Source: Nitrospirota bacterium (GTDB taxonomy: Bacteria > Nitrospirota > Nitrospiria > JACQBW01). Taken from it: 53,180 nt of DNA. Location of the stretch: the NCBI GenBank assembly GCA_016178585.1, contig JACOTA010000032.1, forward strand, positions 1 through 53,180, given 5' to 3'. The position numbers were made by a program, and so were the translations under genes. Below the pieces are notes generated by a model. That model saw only the letters and a program-made list of their open reading frames with translations, was not told the origin of the DNA and searched no databases. This document shows positions 7,020 through 16,278 of the stretch, in pieces. Position 1 is the first letter of the stretch. Every line of letters begins with the position of its first letter.

Positions 7020-8360
7020 TCATTTCGTATCTTGATCGGTCAAAGGGTAGGTCTTTAGAATCCAGGCAGAAGCCTCTTCACGGGTTTTGATCTTTCCTTC
7101 TAACTGATTGTCTTCCAGGTCATGTAAAATCCGTTTAAACAGAGGACCGGGGAAGTACCCCATCTCGATAAGCACATTTCCTGAAATCACAGGAAGAGGA
7201 AAGAGGTCGTCTTGACTGAACTCTTTTAATTTCTTAACACAGAGATCCCAAAGATCCAGTTTTCGACCCAGGGCCAGAGAATCCGCCCGATAGAGCTCCA
7301 GGAGCTCCTCAAAACAGGGTAGACGCAAAAATCGTTTAAACCTCGCTTGATTCATGGCGGGAATTTCCTGAAAAACCGGATGGTCCCGAACCAGCGTTGC
7401 CACTTTTTCGGTTTGATCATTGGAAAGCTTTAACCGGCGGCAGACCGCTGCGGCTTTTTTCCCCTCGAGTTCATGAAAAAGAATGGCCATCGCCAGCTCA
7501 AAGCTTCGAATGGAGATAAATTTAAACAGCTTAAGGGTGTGATTAAAAACACTTTCATCCCTCCCCTCCTTTTGGATTTCTTTCAATTGAGAAATTTCAG
7601 GAAAAATAACTTTCATCATCCCGGTTTCATCCAAAAGGGTCAGCCCTCTGACAGGATCGTCGCCGATTAATATTTTTTCCAACTCATCCCTGATTCGTTC
7701 CGCGCTGACCTTTTGAATTAATCCTCCCATCTTCTGAATGGTTTCATAGGTTTTCTGTTCGATCTGAAAAGAAAACTGGGCGGAAAAACGAACGGCCCGG
7801 AGGAGCCGCAGATAATCTTCTTTAAACCGCTGTTCAGGGTCTCCAATCGTCCGGAGAATTTTTTTTTCTAAATCTTCTCTCCCGCCGACATAATCGATCA
7901 CCCTGTTTTCGATCGGATCAAAAAACATCCCGTTAATGGTGAAGTCTCTTCGAAAGGCATCCTCTTTTTCATCGGAAAAGGTTACGGTCTGAGGATGCCG
8001 TCCATCCAGATAAACCCCATCGGAGCGAAAAGTCGCTATTTCAATTTTCTCCTTAACCCCTCCCTCTTCATCTTTTCCAAAGGGGACAAGAACAACGCCA
8101 AACGCTGCCCCTACCGGAATCGCCTGAGGAAACAAAGACAGGAGCTCGTTCGGTTTGGCGGAGGTAACAATGTCAAAATCTTTTGGGACAACCCCTCTCA
8201 TTTGATCGCGCACGGCGCCCCCCGCCAGGTAGGCTTGAAAACCTGCTTTCCGGAGTTTTTCGATCAGGGAAACTGCCCGGTCAAACAGGGGGCCTTTTTT
8301 ATCCAGAGCCGTCGCCTGATTGTTTGCATTTTTATCATTTGACAAGTTTTGATTCTCCAT
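7020..8360 (-). CDS. cca: CCA tRNA nucleotidyltransferase / poly(A) polymerase family
   Basis: Class II nucleotidyltransferase that adds or repairs the 3' CCA of tRNAs, or polyadenylates RNA. 446 residues. The head domain has AGGAVRDQMRG (about 43-53), the catalytic DFDIV pair of aspartates (about 60-64) and RRDFTINGMFFDP. The neck has the ATP-recognition motif EDYLRLLRAVRFSAQF. The C-terminal half lacks a canonical HD metal site; FHELEG remains at the equivalent place. The first ~20 residues are a polar extension. No clear Shine-Dalgarno precedes the ATG, but TATAAT lies about 15 bases upstream, in the region shared with the divergent gene at 8403. Confidence 0.88.
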   Translation of the reverse strand: MENQNLSNDKNANNQATALDKKGPLFDRAVSLIEKLRKAGFQAYLAGGAVRDQMRGVVPKDFDIVTSAKPNELLSLFPQAIPVGAAFGVVLVPFGKDEEGGVKEKIEIATFRSDGVYLDGRHPQTVTFSDEKEDAFRRDFTINGMFFDPIENRVIDYVGGREDLEKKILRTIGDPEQRFKEDYLRLLRAVRFSAQFSFQIEQKTYETIQKMGGLIQKVSAERIRDELEKILIGDDPVRGLTLLDETGMMKVIFPEISQLKEIQKEGRDESVFNHTLKLFKFISIRSFELAMAILFHELEGKKAAAVCRRLKLSNDQTEKVATLVRDHPVFQEIPAMNQARFKRFLRLPCFEELLELYRADSLALGRKLDLWDLCVKKLKEFSQDDLFPLPVISGNVLIEMGYFPGPLFKRILHDLEDNQLEGKIKTREEASAWILKTYPLTDQDTK

Positions 8361-8402
8361 CTATATTGCTATATTGATTATATCATTTTGGAGTGATGAT
8401 CA

Positions 8403-8693
8403 ATGAAAAAAGCCCAGCCCGCCGCCGCTGCCAAGAAAAAAAGTAAAACCATTGACAAGCCCCTCGCCAAAAAAATCTCTGCCAAACAGCCTCCTGTTTT
8501 AAAAGCAAAAGACGAGGATGTTAAACAACTCATCCAGCAAATAAAAGGAGAACTGCTGGACAAAATCGATCTTAAAATTAATGCGCTGGTCCATCGCCTC
8601 GACCGGGTCGAAAACGGAATTGGCGAAATCCTGGATGAGTTAAGAGAAACTGAAGCCATGATCGAAAACGAACCTTATGAAGGCCAGGCATAA
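8403..8693 (+). CDS. Basic-tailed coiled-coil protein, unknown
   Basis: 96 residues. The first third is Lys/Ala/Pro-rich (KKAQPAAAAKKKSKT), like disordered nucleic-acid-binding tails. The remainder (about 38-90) is a predicted coiled coil with regular hydrophobic spacing (IKGELLDKIDLKINALVHRLDR). GGAG lies nine bases before the ATG. The stop codon shares a base with the ATG of the DUF4321 gene, so the two are coupled. No known family recognised. Confidence 0.7.
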   Translation: MKKAQPAAAAKKKSKTIDKPLAKKISAKQPPVLKAKDEDVKQLIQQIKGELLDKIDLKINALVHRLDRVENGIGEILDELRETEAMIENEPYEGQA

Positions 8694-8962
8694 TGGCGCT
8701 GGTTAAAAAAACGCCATGGATGCTTATCTTTTTCATTTTCATCGGAGGGTTTTTTGGCACGCTCATGGGAGAGATTTTAAGAGCCATCTCTCCGGATGGC
8801 ACCGTCAGGGATCTTTTTTTAAAAAGTTTAAGTTTTGGAATTTCTCCCCCCTTTATCCTGGATCTAAGGCTCTTTACAGCCACGATCGGATTTACCATCA
8901 GAATTAATATTCTGGGGTTTATCGGGATATTTTTAGGACTCTACATCTACAAACAAGCGTAA
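8693..8962 (+). CDS. DUF4321 membrane protein
   Basis: 89 residues with two hydrophobic segments: residues about 9-30 (WMLIFFIFIGGFFGTLMGEIL) and about 66-86 (TIRINILGFIGIFLGLYIY). The layout and the GFTIRIN-to-LYIYK end match the small DUF4321 inner-membrane family as I remember it. Function is unknown. The start overlaps the preceding stop by one base. Confidence 0.75.
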   Translation: MALVKKTPWMLIFFIFIGGFFGTLMGEILRAISPDGTVRDLFLKSLSFGISPPFILDLRLFTATIGFTIRINILGFIGIFLGLYIYKQA

Positions 8963-8985
8963 TTTCTACTCTTCTCTAACCCGTT

Positions 8986-10977
8986 TTATAAACTGAGAGC
9001 GGCTTCCTTAAGCGCTTTAATTTTATTCCTGATTTCGGCGGCCTTTTCGAAATTCAAATCTTTAGATGCCGACCTCATCTCTTTTTCCAGACTTTGAATG
9101 ATGGGACCCAGTTCTTCCTGCGGGATATAAGGAACGGCCGCTTCCGCGGCCAGAGGAAGGGTAAAGTAATCCGATTCGGATACCTCGTACAGGGCCTGGG
9201 GAATTCCCCGTTTGACCGAAACGGGAACAATATGATTTTCTTCATTGTGCTTCATCTGAATTTCCCGACGCCGGTTGGTTTCTTGAATCGCAGACTGCAT
9301 TGAATCTGTTATCCGATCAGCATACATAAAGACTTCTCCGCTGATATGTCTTGCCGCTCTGCCGGTGGTCTGGATTAACGAACGATGGGATCTTAAAAAA
9401 CCTTCCTTATCCGCATCTAAAATCGCCACCAGAGACACTTCCGGCAAATCCAAACCTTCTCTTAAAAGATTAATTCCAACCAGAACATCAAATTTCCCTA
9501 ATCGGAGGTCCCGAAGAATTTCCGTCCGTTCGAGTGTTTGAATTTCGGAATGCAGATACCGGACTTTAATTCCCAGCTCTTGATAATATTCGGTGAGGTC
9601 CTCTGCCATCCTTTTGGTCAGGGTCGTAACCAGAACTCTTTCGTTTTTGGAAACCCGCTGATGAATGGCCTCCAGCAGATCGTCCACCTGTCCTTTGGCC
9701 GGTTTGACTGTTATTTTAGGGTCGATCAGCCCGGTCGGCCGGATAATCTGCTCGACGACTTTGTGATGACATTTGTCCAGTTCATAAGATCCCGGCGTGG
9801 CAGAGACAAAGATGGCCTGGTTCAATAATTTTTCGAATTCATCGAACTTCAACGGACGGTTATCAAAGGCTGACGGAAGCCTGAACCCATACTCCACCAG
9901 GTTCTTTTTTCTTGAAAAATCTCCTTCAAACATCCCCCTGACCTGTGGAATCGTTGCATGACTTTCATCCGCCATTAACAAAAAATCGTCCGGGAAATAA
10001 TCAATCAAGGTCGGAGGGGGTTCTCCCGGCTTTCTTCCGGAAAAGTGTCTGGAATAATTTTCAATCCCCTGACAAAAACCCATTTCTTTGATCATTTCGA
10101 GATCAAACCTCGTACGCTGTTCAATTCTCTGAGCTTCAACAAGCTTTTTCTCTTTCTCAAAATGAAAAATTCTCTCTTCCAGCTCCTGTTCGATTCCCTG
10201 CAAAGCCGTTTGAAGCCTTTCGGGAGGAATGACGTAGTGGCTCCCGGGATAAATTGCGATTTTAGGAAGTTTTTTAATCACCTCCCCCCTGAGCGGATCA
10301 ATTTCCTCAATCGCTTCCACTTCATCTCCAAACAGGGAAATGCGGACGCAATTCGTATCCGAGGAGGCCGGAAATACTTCAATCACATCTCCCCGGACCC
10401 GGAAGGTCCCTCGATAAAAATCAATATCGTTTCGGTCATACTGGATTTCAACCAGCTTTTTTAAAATCTCTTCCCGGTCGATCCGGCTCCCAACCTCCAG
10501 AAACAATAACATTCCATGATAAGCTTCGGGAGAACCCAAACCATAAATACAGGAAACCGAAGACACGATAATGACGTCATCCCGTTCAAAAAGGGAGGAG
10601 GTCGCCATATGGCGCATCTGATCGATCGTCTCGTTTATTGCACTGTCCTTCTCGATAAAAGTATCGGTGGTCGGAAGATAGGCTTCGGGTTGATAATAGT
10701 CGTAATAACTTACAAAATAGCCAACCCCATTTTCAGGAAAAAAGGTTTTAAATTCATGGCAAAGCTGGGCCGCCAGGGTTTTATTATGAACCATAACCAG
10801 AGTAGGTTTTTCAATCTTTTCAATGACTTTTGCCATTGTAAAGGTTTTTCCGGAACCCGTCACCCCCAAAAGGGTTTGAAATTTCTTTTGGCTCTTAAGG
10901 CCGGAAACCAACCGGTCGATGGCCTGTTGTTGATCCCCTTTTGGCGTGAATTCAGAAGAGAGTTTAAAAATACCCAT
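8986..10977 (-). CDS. uvrB: Excinuclease ABC subunit B
   Basis: UvrB is the damage-verifying helicase-like subunit of UvrABC nucleotide excision repair. 663 residues, full length. Walker [14 protein letters not shown] is near residue 40, the beta-hairpin with [10 protein letters not shown] near 90-100, the DESH box ([12 protein letters not shown]) near 338, helicase motif VI (QTTGRAARH) near 540, and the C-terminal UVR domain for UvrC binding at about 625-660. The ATG at 10977 starts [16 protein letters not shown], as usual. It is divergent from the GGDEF gene. Confidence 0.97.
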   Translation of the reverse strand: MGIFKLSSEFTPKGDQQQAIDRLVSGLKSQKKFQTLLGVTGSGKTFTMAKVIEKIEKPTLVMVHNKTLAAQLCHEFKTFFPENGVGYFVSYYDYYQPEAYLPTTDTFIEKDSAINETIDQMRHMATSSLFERDDVIIVSSVSCIYGLGSPEAYHGMLLFLEVGSRIDREEILKKLVEIQYDRNDIDFYRGTFRVRGDVIEVFPASSDTNCVRISLFGDEVEAIEEIDPLRGEVIKKLPKIAIYPGSHYVIPPERLQTALQGIEQELEERIFHFEKEKKLVEAQRIEQRTRFDLEMIKEMGFCQGIENYSRHFSGRKPGEPPPTLIDYFPDDFLLMADESHATIPQVRGMFEGDFSRKKNLVEYGFRLPSAFDNRPLKFDEFEKLLNQAIFVSATPGSYELDKCHHKVVEQIIRPTGLIDPKITVKPAKGQVDDLLEAIHQRVSKNERVLVTTLTKRMAEDLTEYYQELGIKVRYLHSEIQTLERTEILRDLRLGKFDVLVGINLLREGLDLPEVSLVAILDADKEGFLRSHRSLIQTTGRAARHISGEVFMYADRITDSMQSAIQETNRRREIQMKHNEENHIVPVSVKRGIPQALYEVSESDYFTLPLAAEAAVPYIPQEELGPIIQSLEKEMRSASKDLNFEKAAEIRNKIKALKEAALSL

Positions 10978-11079
10978 TTTTATGACCTAAATGCCTTGAC
11001 TTTATGGGCCAAAGAACTTTAAAATCAAGGTTCAATCCTTAAGTTTAAAGTTAATCCCCCACCAGACAAGGTTTCCCCC

Positions 11080-13092
11080 ATGTCCCATTATGACATTGTA
11101 GCTTGGAAAGCTATCCAAGACCAGCTTGCAAAGCTAACCGGCTGTTCTCTTTTTACTTACGATACCGCAAAAGACCCCAGGCTTTTCTGTGAAGGCAGCC
11201 AGGAAAACCCTCTTTGTGAACTTATTCACAAAAATCCTGAATTGAAAAAATTATGTGAAGTCGAGCGTGAAATTCAGATCCAGCAGGCTGAAAAATCAGA
11301 ACAATCAAAATATTTCAAATGTTACGCCAATCTCAACCTGTTTGCAATCCCTCTCCAGACAGACTCTTCTGACCGGAAGGTCCTTGTGGGCGGACAGGTT
11401 TATTTTTCCTACCAGGAACTGGAAGACTTTAAGAAAAAAACCGCCGGTCTAAAATTTACTCCGCATTTCATAACCGAAAAAGCGGATGAAATAAAAATCA
11501 TCGACAAAGAGGCGTTTTTCAGCGCGAACCAGCTTATCGAATCTGTCGCTCTCCCTTTTTTTAAAAATCTCTCGGTCAAAAAAACATCGGACAACCGGTT
11601 GAACAAGTTAAATACCCTCTTCAATCTCTGTCAGGAACTGGACCAAAACCTGGGGGAAAGAGATTTTTACGGATTATTTCTCAATGCGCTGGGTATCCTG
11701 TTTAACGGAGAGACCGTCGCTGTTTTAAAACCCGATCCTGTCACAAAAGAATACAAAACTTTTGAAGCCTTCGGAAATAAAATTTATGAAATCGCAAAAT
11801 TCACGGGAAAAAAAGATAACGCCCTTTTTAAAAAGGTCCTTGAAAATCGCCGGCCCTACGCGACCCGGGATATTCTTGAAATTGTAAAGGGGGGATTTCC
11901 GGAAGAGACGGGTTCGCTCCATTTATTTCCGGTTGGAAAACCTGAAAAAACTCCGGCGCTTTTAGTTTTCCTCGATACAAACCTTTCAGAGGAAGACATA
12001 AAACTCATTGCCCAATTCACCCATCAAACTTCGGTCATTCTCGAAAATCAATTTTTATTCGAGGCCCTCAGAAATTATCGGAAGGACTCAAAAACCCTGA
12101 CCGAATTTTCCCATCTCCTCGTTTCCACTCTTGACTCGGAAGAACTTTTTAAAACGATTATTGACCAGGCGACGTCGATGCTTCATGCTGAACAAGGCTC
12201 CCTGATGCTCGTCGAAGAAGACACGGGCGACCTGAAAATAAAAGTGATAAAGGGCATCAATCAAAAAATTGTGGAAGGCCGCCGGATACAGGCGGGTGAA
12301 GGCGTCGCGGGAAAAGTGCTTCAGGAGGGCGTGCCGCTATTGGTTCAAGATATGGAAAACGACCCCAGAGTTTTGCTCCCCAAACGGTCGCGTTATAAAA
12401 CCACTTCTTTCATCTCCGTTCCGATCACTCTCGATCATCGGCCTATCGGGATTCTCAATGTGGCAGACAAATTCAACGAACCTTTTTTTACTGAAAAGGA
12501 CCTGCAGATTGCCTTAACCATCAGCGGGTATGCGTCGATGGCCATCGAGCGGTCAGAGTTTTACCGCCGGTCGGAGGAACTCCGTCAGATTTCGATTACA
12601 GATCCTTTAAGCGGATTGCTCAATCGGAGATATTTTCAAGAACGTCTGGCGGAAGAGATGGAAAGGTCAAAACGCCATAAACTTCCTTTGTCTTTGATTA
12701 TTATGGATATCGACAATTTTAAGCAATTTAACGACCTGCACGGTCATCTGGCCGGAGATGAAGCCATTCGAATCGTCGGAAGATGCCTTCGGAATAATAT
12801 CAGAACCATTGACGTTGCCGCACGGTATGGCGGCGAAGAGTTTACGGTGATTCTTCCCCAGACCGGCAAAGTCGACGCCACACAAATCGCCCAAAGGATC
12901 TGCCTGGAAATTGAAAAGACCGAGTTTATCACCGAGGACCTTCATAAAGGGCCAGGCATCACGGTCAGCCTTGGGTTGGCCACGTTCCCTGAAGATGCGG
13001 AATCTATCGAGGACTTATTTAAACACTCCGACCGGGCGCTTTATATGGCAAAGGCGGCGGGGAAGAATCGCGTCGTCGTCTACGCCCCCTGA
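11080..13092 (+). CDS. PocR-GAF-GAF-GGDEF diguanylate cyclase
   Basis: A 670-residue sensor that probably makes cyclic di-GMP. Residues about 5-160 form a PocR-like ligand-binding domain with conserved Cys residues (ENPLCELIH, KKLCEVE, KYFKCYANL), a family known to bind small hydrocarbon or metabolite ligands in other proteins. Two GAF domains follow (about 190-330 and 350-495; the second has the typical GEGVAGKVLQEG). The GGDEF domain (about 505-668) keeps the active GGEEF motif and an RTID inhibitory I-site exactly five residues upstream, so catalysis with product inhibition is expected. No transmembrane segment, so cytosolic. It stands alone. Confidence 0.9.
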   Translation: MSHYDIVAWKAIQDQLAKLTGCSLFTYDTAKDPRLFCEGSQENPLCELIHKNPELKKLCEVEREIQIQQAEKSEQSKYFKCYANLNLFAIPLQTDSSDRKVLVGGQVYFSYQELEDFKKKTAGLKFTPHFITEKADEIKIIDKEAFFSANQLIESVALPFFKNLSVKKTSDNRLNKLNTLFNLCQELDQNLGERDFYGLFLNALGILFNGETVAVLKPDPVTKEYKTFEAFGNKIYEIAKFTGKKDNALFKKVLENRRPYATRDILEIVKGGFPEETGSLHLFPVGKPEKTPALLVFLDTNLSEEDIKLIAQFTHQTSVILENQFLFEALRNYRKDSKTLTEFSHLLVSTLDSEELFKTIIDQATSMLHAEQGSLMLVEEDTGDLKIKVIKGINQKIVEGRRIQAGEGVAGKVLQEGVPLLVQDMENDPRVLLPKRSRYKTTSFISVPITLDHRPIGILNVADKFNEPFFTEKDLQIALTISGYASMAIERSEFYRRSEELRQISITDPLSGLLNRRYFQERLAEEMERSKRHKLPLSLIIMDIDNFKQFNDLHGHLAGDEAIRIVGRCLRNNIRTIDVAARYGGEEFTVILPQTGKVDATQIAQRICLEIEKTEFITEDLHKGPGITVSLGLATFPEDAESIEDLFKHSDRALYMAKAAGKNRVVVYAP

Positions 13093-13133
13093 GCAATCGC
13101 TGAAAAAGAAACACCTTACCCTTCTACTATATC

Positions 13134-14060
13134 CTAATCAGAAAAAAGGGCGTCGATGAACGCATCGGCTTCAAACGCCTCAAAATCGTCTAATTTCTCT
13201 CCCAAGCCCAACCATTGAATGGGGATGTTCAAGTCGCTCCAGATCGGAATGACGATCCCCCCGCGCGCGGTGCTGTCGAGTTTGGTTAAAATAATCCCGG
13301 TGACCCCAATCGCTTCATGAAACATTTTGGCCTGGCTTAAGGCATTTTGCCCCTGGGTCGCGTCCAGAACCAGAAGCACTTCATGGGGGGAGGAAGGATC
13401 TCCCTTACCCAGGGTTTTTTTTATTTTCTTGAGTTCTTCCATTAAATTCGATTTGGTATGAAGACGGCCGGCGGTATCCACGATGAGGACATCCACCTTT
13501 CTTGCCTTTGCGGCGGCATAGGCGTCAAAAGCCACGGCGGAAGGATCAGCGCCATGTTTTTGGGCAATCACATCGATTTTATTCCTGTCGCCCCAGACCA
13601 CGAGTTGCTCAATCGCCGCGGCCCGAAAGGTATCCCCCGCAGCCAATAGAACGGATTTGCCTTCTTTTACAAAATAATGAGCCAGCTTCCCGATGGAAGT
13701 CGTTTTTCCTACGCCGTTTACCCCGATCATCAAAATAACCCGCGGAAACCCTGTGAAAGGCGCCTTGAAAACCTCTGCGTGCTCCTTTCGGCTGGAAAGA
13801 AGGCTCTTCATCTCCCCTTTAAGCGCTGATTTTAATTGGGTTAAGTCCTTTAACTCTTTTTTTTGAATTTTGGGCCGAAGGGATTCCATCAACCGGTCTG
13901 CGGTTTTAGCTCCCATGTCGGACATGATAAGGATTTCTTCCAGGTGATGAAGCGTCTCCTGGTCAACCGGTTTTTCCTCAAGGAAAATCTCGCCGAAAGT
14001 CTGCAAAAACTGATTTCGAGTCTTTGCCAATCCCTTTTTTAAATGATCAAATAATCCCAT
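13134..14060 (-). CDS. ftsY: Signal recognition particle receptor FtsY
   Basis: The SRP receptor GTPase that docks ribosome-nascent-chain complexes at the inner membrane. 308 residues: a short N domain (about 1-95) without the long acidic A domain of enterobacteria, then the NG GTPase with G1 GVNGVGKTTSIGKLA (about 113-127), DTFRAAA, G3 DTAGR, and G4 TKLD. The ATG follows AAGGACT. It lies downstream of phoH and ybeY, separated by the hairpin element at 14096. Confidence 0.96.
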   Translation of the reverse strand: MGLFDHLKKGLAKTRNQFLQTFGEIFLEEKPVDQETLHHLEEILIMSDMGAKTADRLMESLRPKIQKKELKDLTQLKSALKGEMKSLLSSRKEHAEVFKAPFTGFPRVILMIGVNGVGKTTSIGKLAHYFVKEGKSVLLAAGDTFRAAAIEQLVVWGDRNKIDVIAQKHGADPSAVAFDAYAAAKARKVDVLIVDTAGRLHTKSNLMEELKKIKKTLGKGDPSSPHEVLLVLDATQGQNALSQAKMFHEAIGVTGIILTKLDSTARGGIVIPIWSDLNIPIQWLGLGEKLDDFEAFEADAFIDALFSD

Positions 14061-14095
14061 TGAGTCCTTAAATAAGATAAATATTCGCTATGGGG

Positions 14096-14227
14096 GCGTT
14101 GTGGGGCAGGGAGAACCCTCACTACTCCGGCTCCGAAGTTTATCCTCATCTCTGGATTTTTACATAATGGTGGGATAACCAAAACTTCGAAGAGGTCGCT
14201 GTGAAGGCTCCCCCTGCCCCACAACGC
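14096..14227. repeat. Variable-arm hairpin, family 2, copy A (ybeY-ftsY gap)
   Basis: Outer arms GCGTTGTGGGGCAGGG (14096-14111) and CCCTGCCCCACAACGC (14212-14227) are perfectly complementary. Further pairs follow inwards (ACC/GGC region, TCAC/GTGA), then the inner stem CGAAGTTT/AAACTTCG and TATCC/GGGATA around a loop with TCATCTCTGGATTTTTAC. The core CTCCGAAGTTTATCCTCATC...CTTCGAAGAGGTCGCTG is shared with copies C and D; the arms are not. I recognise no named family. Confidence 0.8.
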
Positions 14228-14265
14228 ACGTTTACCACTGACCCGCCAGGGCAACCTAATATCGT

Positions 14266-14712
14266 TTATTTTTCAATCATTGCTAATAGGTCTCTCTGTT
14301 TTTTATACATTTTCTTGGCTTCCTGGGCAGAGCGCTCATGATCCCACCCTAAAAGATGCAAAACCCCATGAATCAAGAGAAAGACCACCTCCCGTTTTAA
14401 AGAATGTCCCAGACTTTCCGCCTGTCTTTGAGCGGTTTCAAGTGAAATGACAATGTCGCCCAGGATATTCGCTCCCGGATGAACCCGTGAAACTCCCATC
14501 GGAAAAGACAAAACGTCGGTGGGTTTGTTGATCTTTCGAAATTGCTGGTTGAATTTTTGAATGGCCCTGTCATTGACAAAAAGAAGACTTAACGCTGCTT
14601 TCTCTTTTCCCAGGATCTCTAAAATTAAACGGGCGGTACTTTTGGCGCTTGCGACGTTTAATTTAAATTTTCTTTGACGATTCTCTATCCATATTTGGGG
14701 GCCGCCCCTCAC
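14266..14712 (-). CDS. ybeY: Endoribonuclease YbeY (16S rRNA maturation)
   Basis: A zinc-dependent single-strand endoribonuclease needed for 16S rRNA 3' processing and ribosome quality control. 148 residues. The metal-binding motif HGVLHLLGWDH is intact near residue 114 and PTDVLSFP is present near residue 65. The GTG start at 14712 overlaps the phoH stop (GTGA), a classic coupled phoH-ybeY pair. Confidence 0.95.
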   Translation of the reverse strand: MRGGPQIWIENRQRKFKLNVASAKSTARLILEILGKEKAALSLLFVNDRAIQKFNQQFRKINKPTDVLSFPMGVSRVHPGANILGDIVISLETAQRQAESLGHSLKREVVFLLIHGVLHLLGWDHERSAQEAKKMYKKQRDLLAMIEK

Positions 14713-15722
14713 CCCTCACCTCTTACGGGATTTTTCGCTTTTCCGCTCTTTTTCACTTCGTGTTTTTCATACGCCTGGATAATTTCCGACACCAAGCGAT
14801 GGCGTACGACATCTTTCTGGGTAAAATAAAAAAGGTCAATACCTGAAATTCCGGTCAAAATGGGTTGAATTTGAATCAATCCCGATACCTTTTGGCCCGA
14901 CAGGTCAACCTGGGTAATATCTCCGGTGACCACCATTTTTGAATTAAACCCCAGACGGGTTAAAAACATTTTCATCTGTTCGGCTGTGGCATTCTGAGCT
15001 TCATCGAGAATGATAAACGCGTCATTTAAAGTCCGGCCGCGCATATAGGCCAGGGGCGCAATTTCAATTTCCCCCCGTTCGATCAAACCATTCGCCTTTT
15101 CGATATCCATCATTTCAAAAAGAGCGTCATACAACGGCCGAAGGTAAGGATTCATTTTGGCATACAGATCCCCGGGGAGAAAACCAAGCTGTTCCCCTGC
15201 CTCCACGGCCGGGCGGGCCAAAATAATCCGGCTGACCTGCCTGCGGGAGAATGCCAGAACCGCCATCGCCATGGCAAGATAAGTCTTGCCGGTCCCGGCG
15301 GGGCCGATCCCGATGACAATTTCATTTTTTAGAATCGAATCGATATACGCCTGCTGTCGGGCCGTCTTCGGCATGATCTGTTTTTTAGACGGGAGCGGGA
15401 TTAAGGAAAATTGAGATTTTTTTTGACCGGAATCGGAACGGATGGAGGCGCCCGCCACCGCTTCATTGACATCTTCCAGTTTGAGAGGGTGCCCTTTTTG
15501 AACTGACGTTTGAAGATTCGTCAACACTCTCCCGGCTTCTTTTACCTTTTCAGGCGCCCCTTCAATCCGGATATCCTCCCCGCGGGCCATGATTTTGACC
15601 TGGAGGAGACTTTCAATCCGCTTTAAGTGGGAATCGAAACTGCCATATAAATTAAGAGTGTCAAACCCTTTGGGAAGTTTAATGGAAAGGGAGCCGGAAG
15701 AAGGAGGAGATGGCTTTTTCAA
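14709..15722 (-). CDS. phoH: PhoH-like ATPase
   Basis: A 337-residue PhoH/PhoL family P-loop ATPase. An N-terminal KH-like region (about 20-95, with GAPEKVKEAGRVL) precedes the ATPase, with Walker A GPAGTGKTYLAMA near residue 138 and Walker B IILDEAQNATAEQ near 235. The partner is YbeY, suggesting a role in RNA metabolism. The start is taken as TTG at 15722 with AAAAAGGACC about nine bases upstream; no better ATG precedes the KH region. Confidence 0.93.
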   Translation of the reverse strand: MKKPSPPSSGSLSIKLPKGFDTLNLYGSFDSHLKRIESLLQVKIMARGEDIRIEGAPEKVKEAGRVLTNLQTSVQKGHPLKLEDVNEAVAGASIRSDSGQKKSQFSLIPLPSKKQIMPKTARQQAYIDSILKNEIVIGIGPAGTGKTYLAMAMAVLAFSRRQVSRIILARPAVEAGEQLGFLPGDLYAKMNPYLRPLYDALFEMMDIEKANGLIERGEIEIAPLAYMRGRTLNDAFIILDEAQNATAEQMKMFLTRLGFNSKMVVTGDITQVDLSGQKVSGLIQIQPILTGISGIDLFYFTQKDVVRHRLVSEIIQAYEKHEVKKSGKAKNPVRGEG

Positions 15723-16278
15723 ATTGTTAAAGGTCCTTTTTAAGGGCTATACGATATTCATTTGAACAGGACTATTATAACCATGAGGGCCAAAAAAAGA
15801 CAACCGGTAAAAACCTGATCCCTTGGTAAAGGAGGGAGGCCTGGTCCATTTTGCTTGGGAACAGCCTAAGGAATCGTCTATCAAACTCTGGTTTTGTCGC
15901 CCTCGCCATGGGATTCTGTCGTCAATCTGAAGTCGGGCAACCCGGTTCTTCTCTTTTCTCGTCTTTACATTGGCCGTTTCCGCTTATGGAACGCGGAAAC
16001 CGGCACCTTATTTTTGTGATCGAAGGATTAATTCCGCGCAGATATCCTCCGCCACCCCATGCCTCCGGGCTCCCCTACCAGCCGAATTCCTTTTACTGTC
16101 TAGTAGGGTTCTTGACTTTATATGTAGTGGTCTTGTCATGAGAAAATAAAATACTAAGGAAAAGTAAAGTCAAGAACTGACCCTCTATTTTTTATATGTT
16201 CTTGGGTTCCTTCCGGGAACAAGGATGACAACAAAATGGGCGACCCCCCTCATAGAGACGGAACGGAAAATAGATGAT
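15723..16278. other. 556 bp intergenic region between phoH and pilX
   Basis: No convincing gene. One plus-strand ORF of 96 codons (15851-16141) has a low-complexity, Pro/Ser-rich translation and no ribosome binding site, so I reject it. A hairpin at 15972-16005 (GCCGTTTCCGC/GCGGAAACCGGC) and the 80 bp inverted-repeat element at 16105 are the only structures seen. Confidence 0.6.
16105..16184. repeat. 80 bp imperfect inverted repeat (TTCTTGACTTTA/TAAAGTCAAGAA)
   Basis: TTCTTGACTTTA at 16109-16120 is the exact reverse complement of TAAAGTCAAGAA at 16165-16176. The outer AGGGT and ACCCT also match, with a 4-base offset. It looks like a miniature or REP-type element. I recall similar AAAGTCAAGA...GACCC ends near REP-associated tyrosine transposases, but no transposase is here. 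Confidence 0.55.

Noticed and set aside
7020-8360. Reading the CCA enzyme gene as poly(A) polymerase (pcnB) with confidence
   Set aside because: The class II family cannot be divided into CCA-adding and poly(A) activity by the motifs visible here, so the general name was kept.
15851-16141. 96-codon ORF in the phoH-pilX gap
   Set aside because: Low-complexity composition, no ribosome binding site and overlap with an inverted repeat; no family resemblance.
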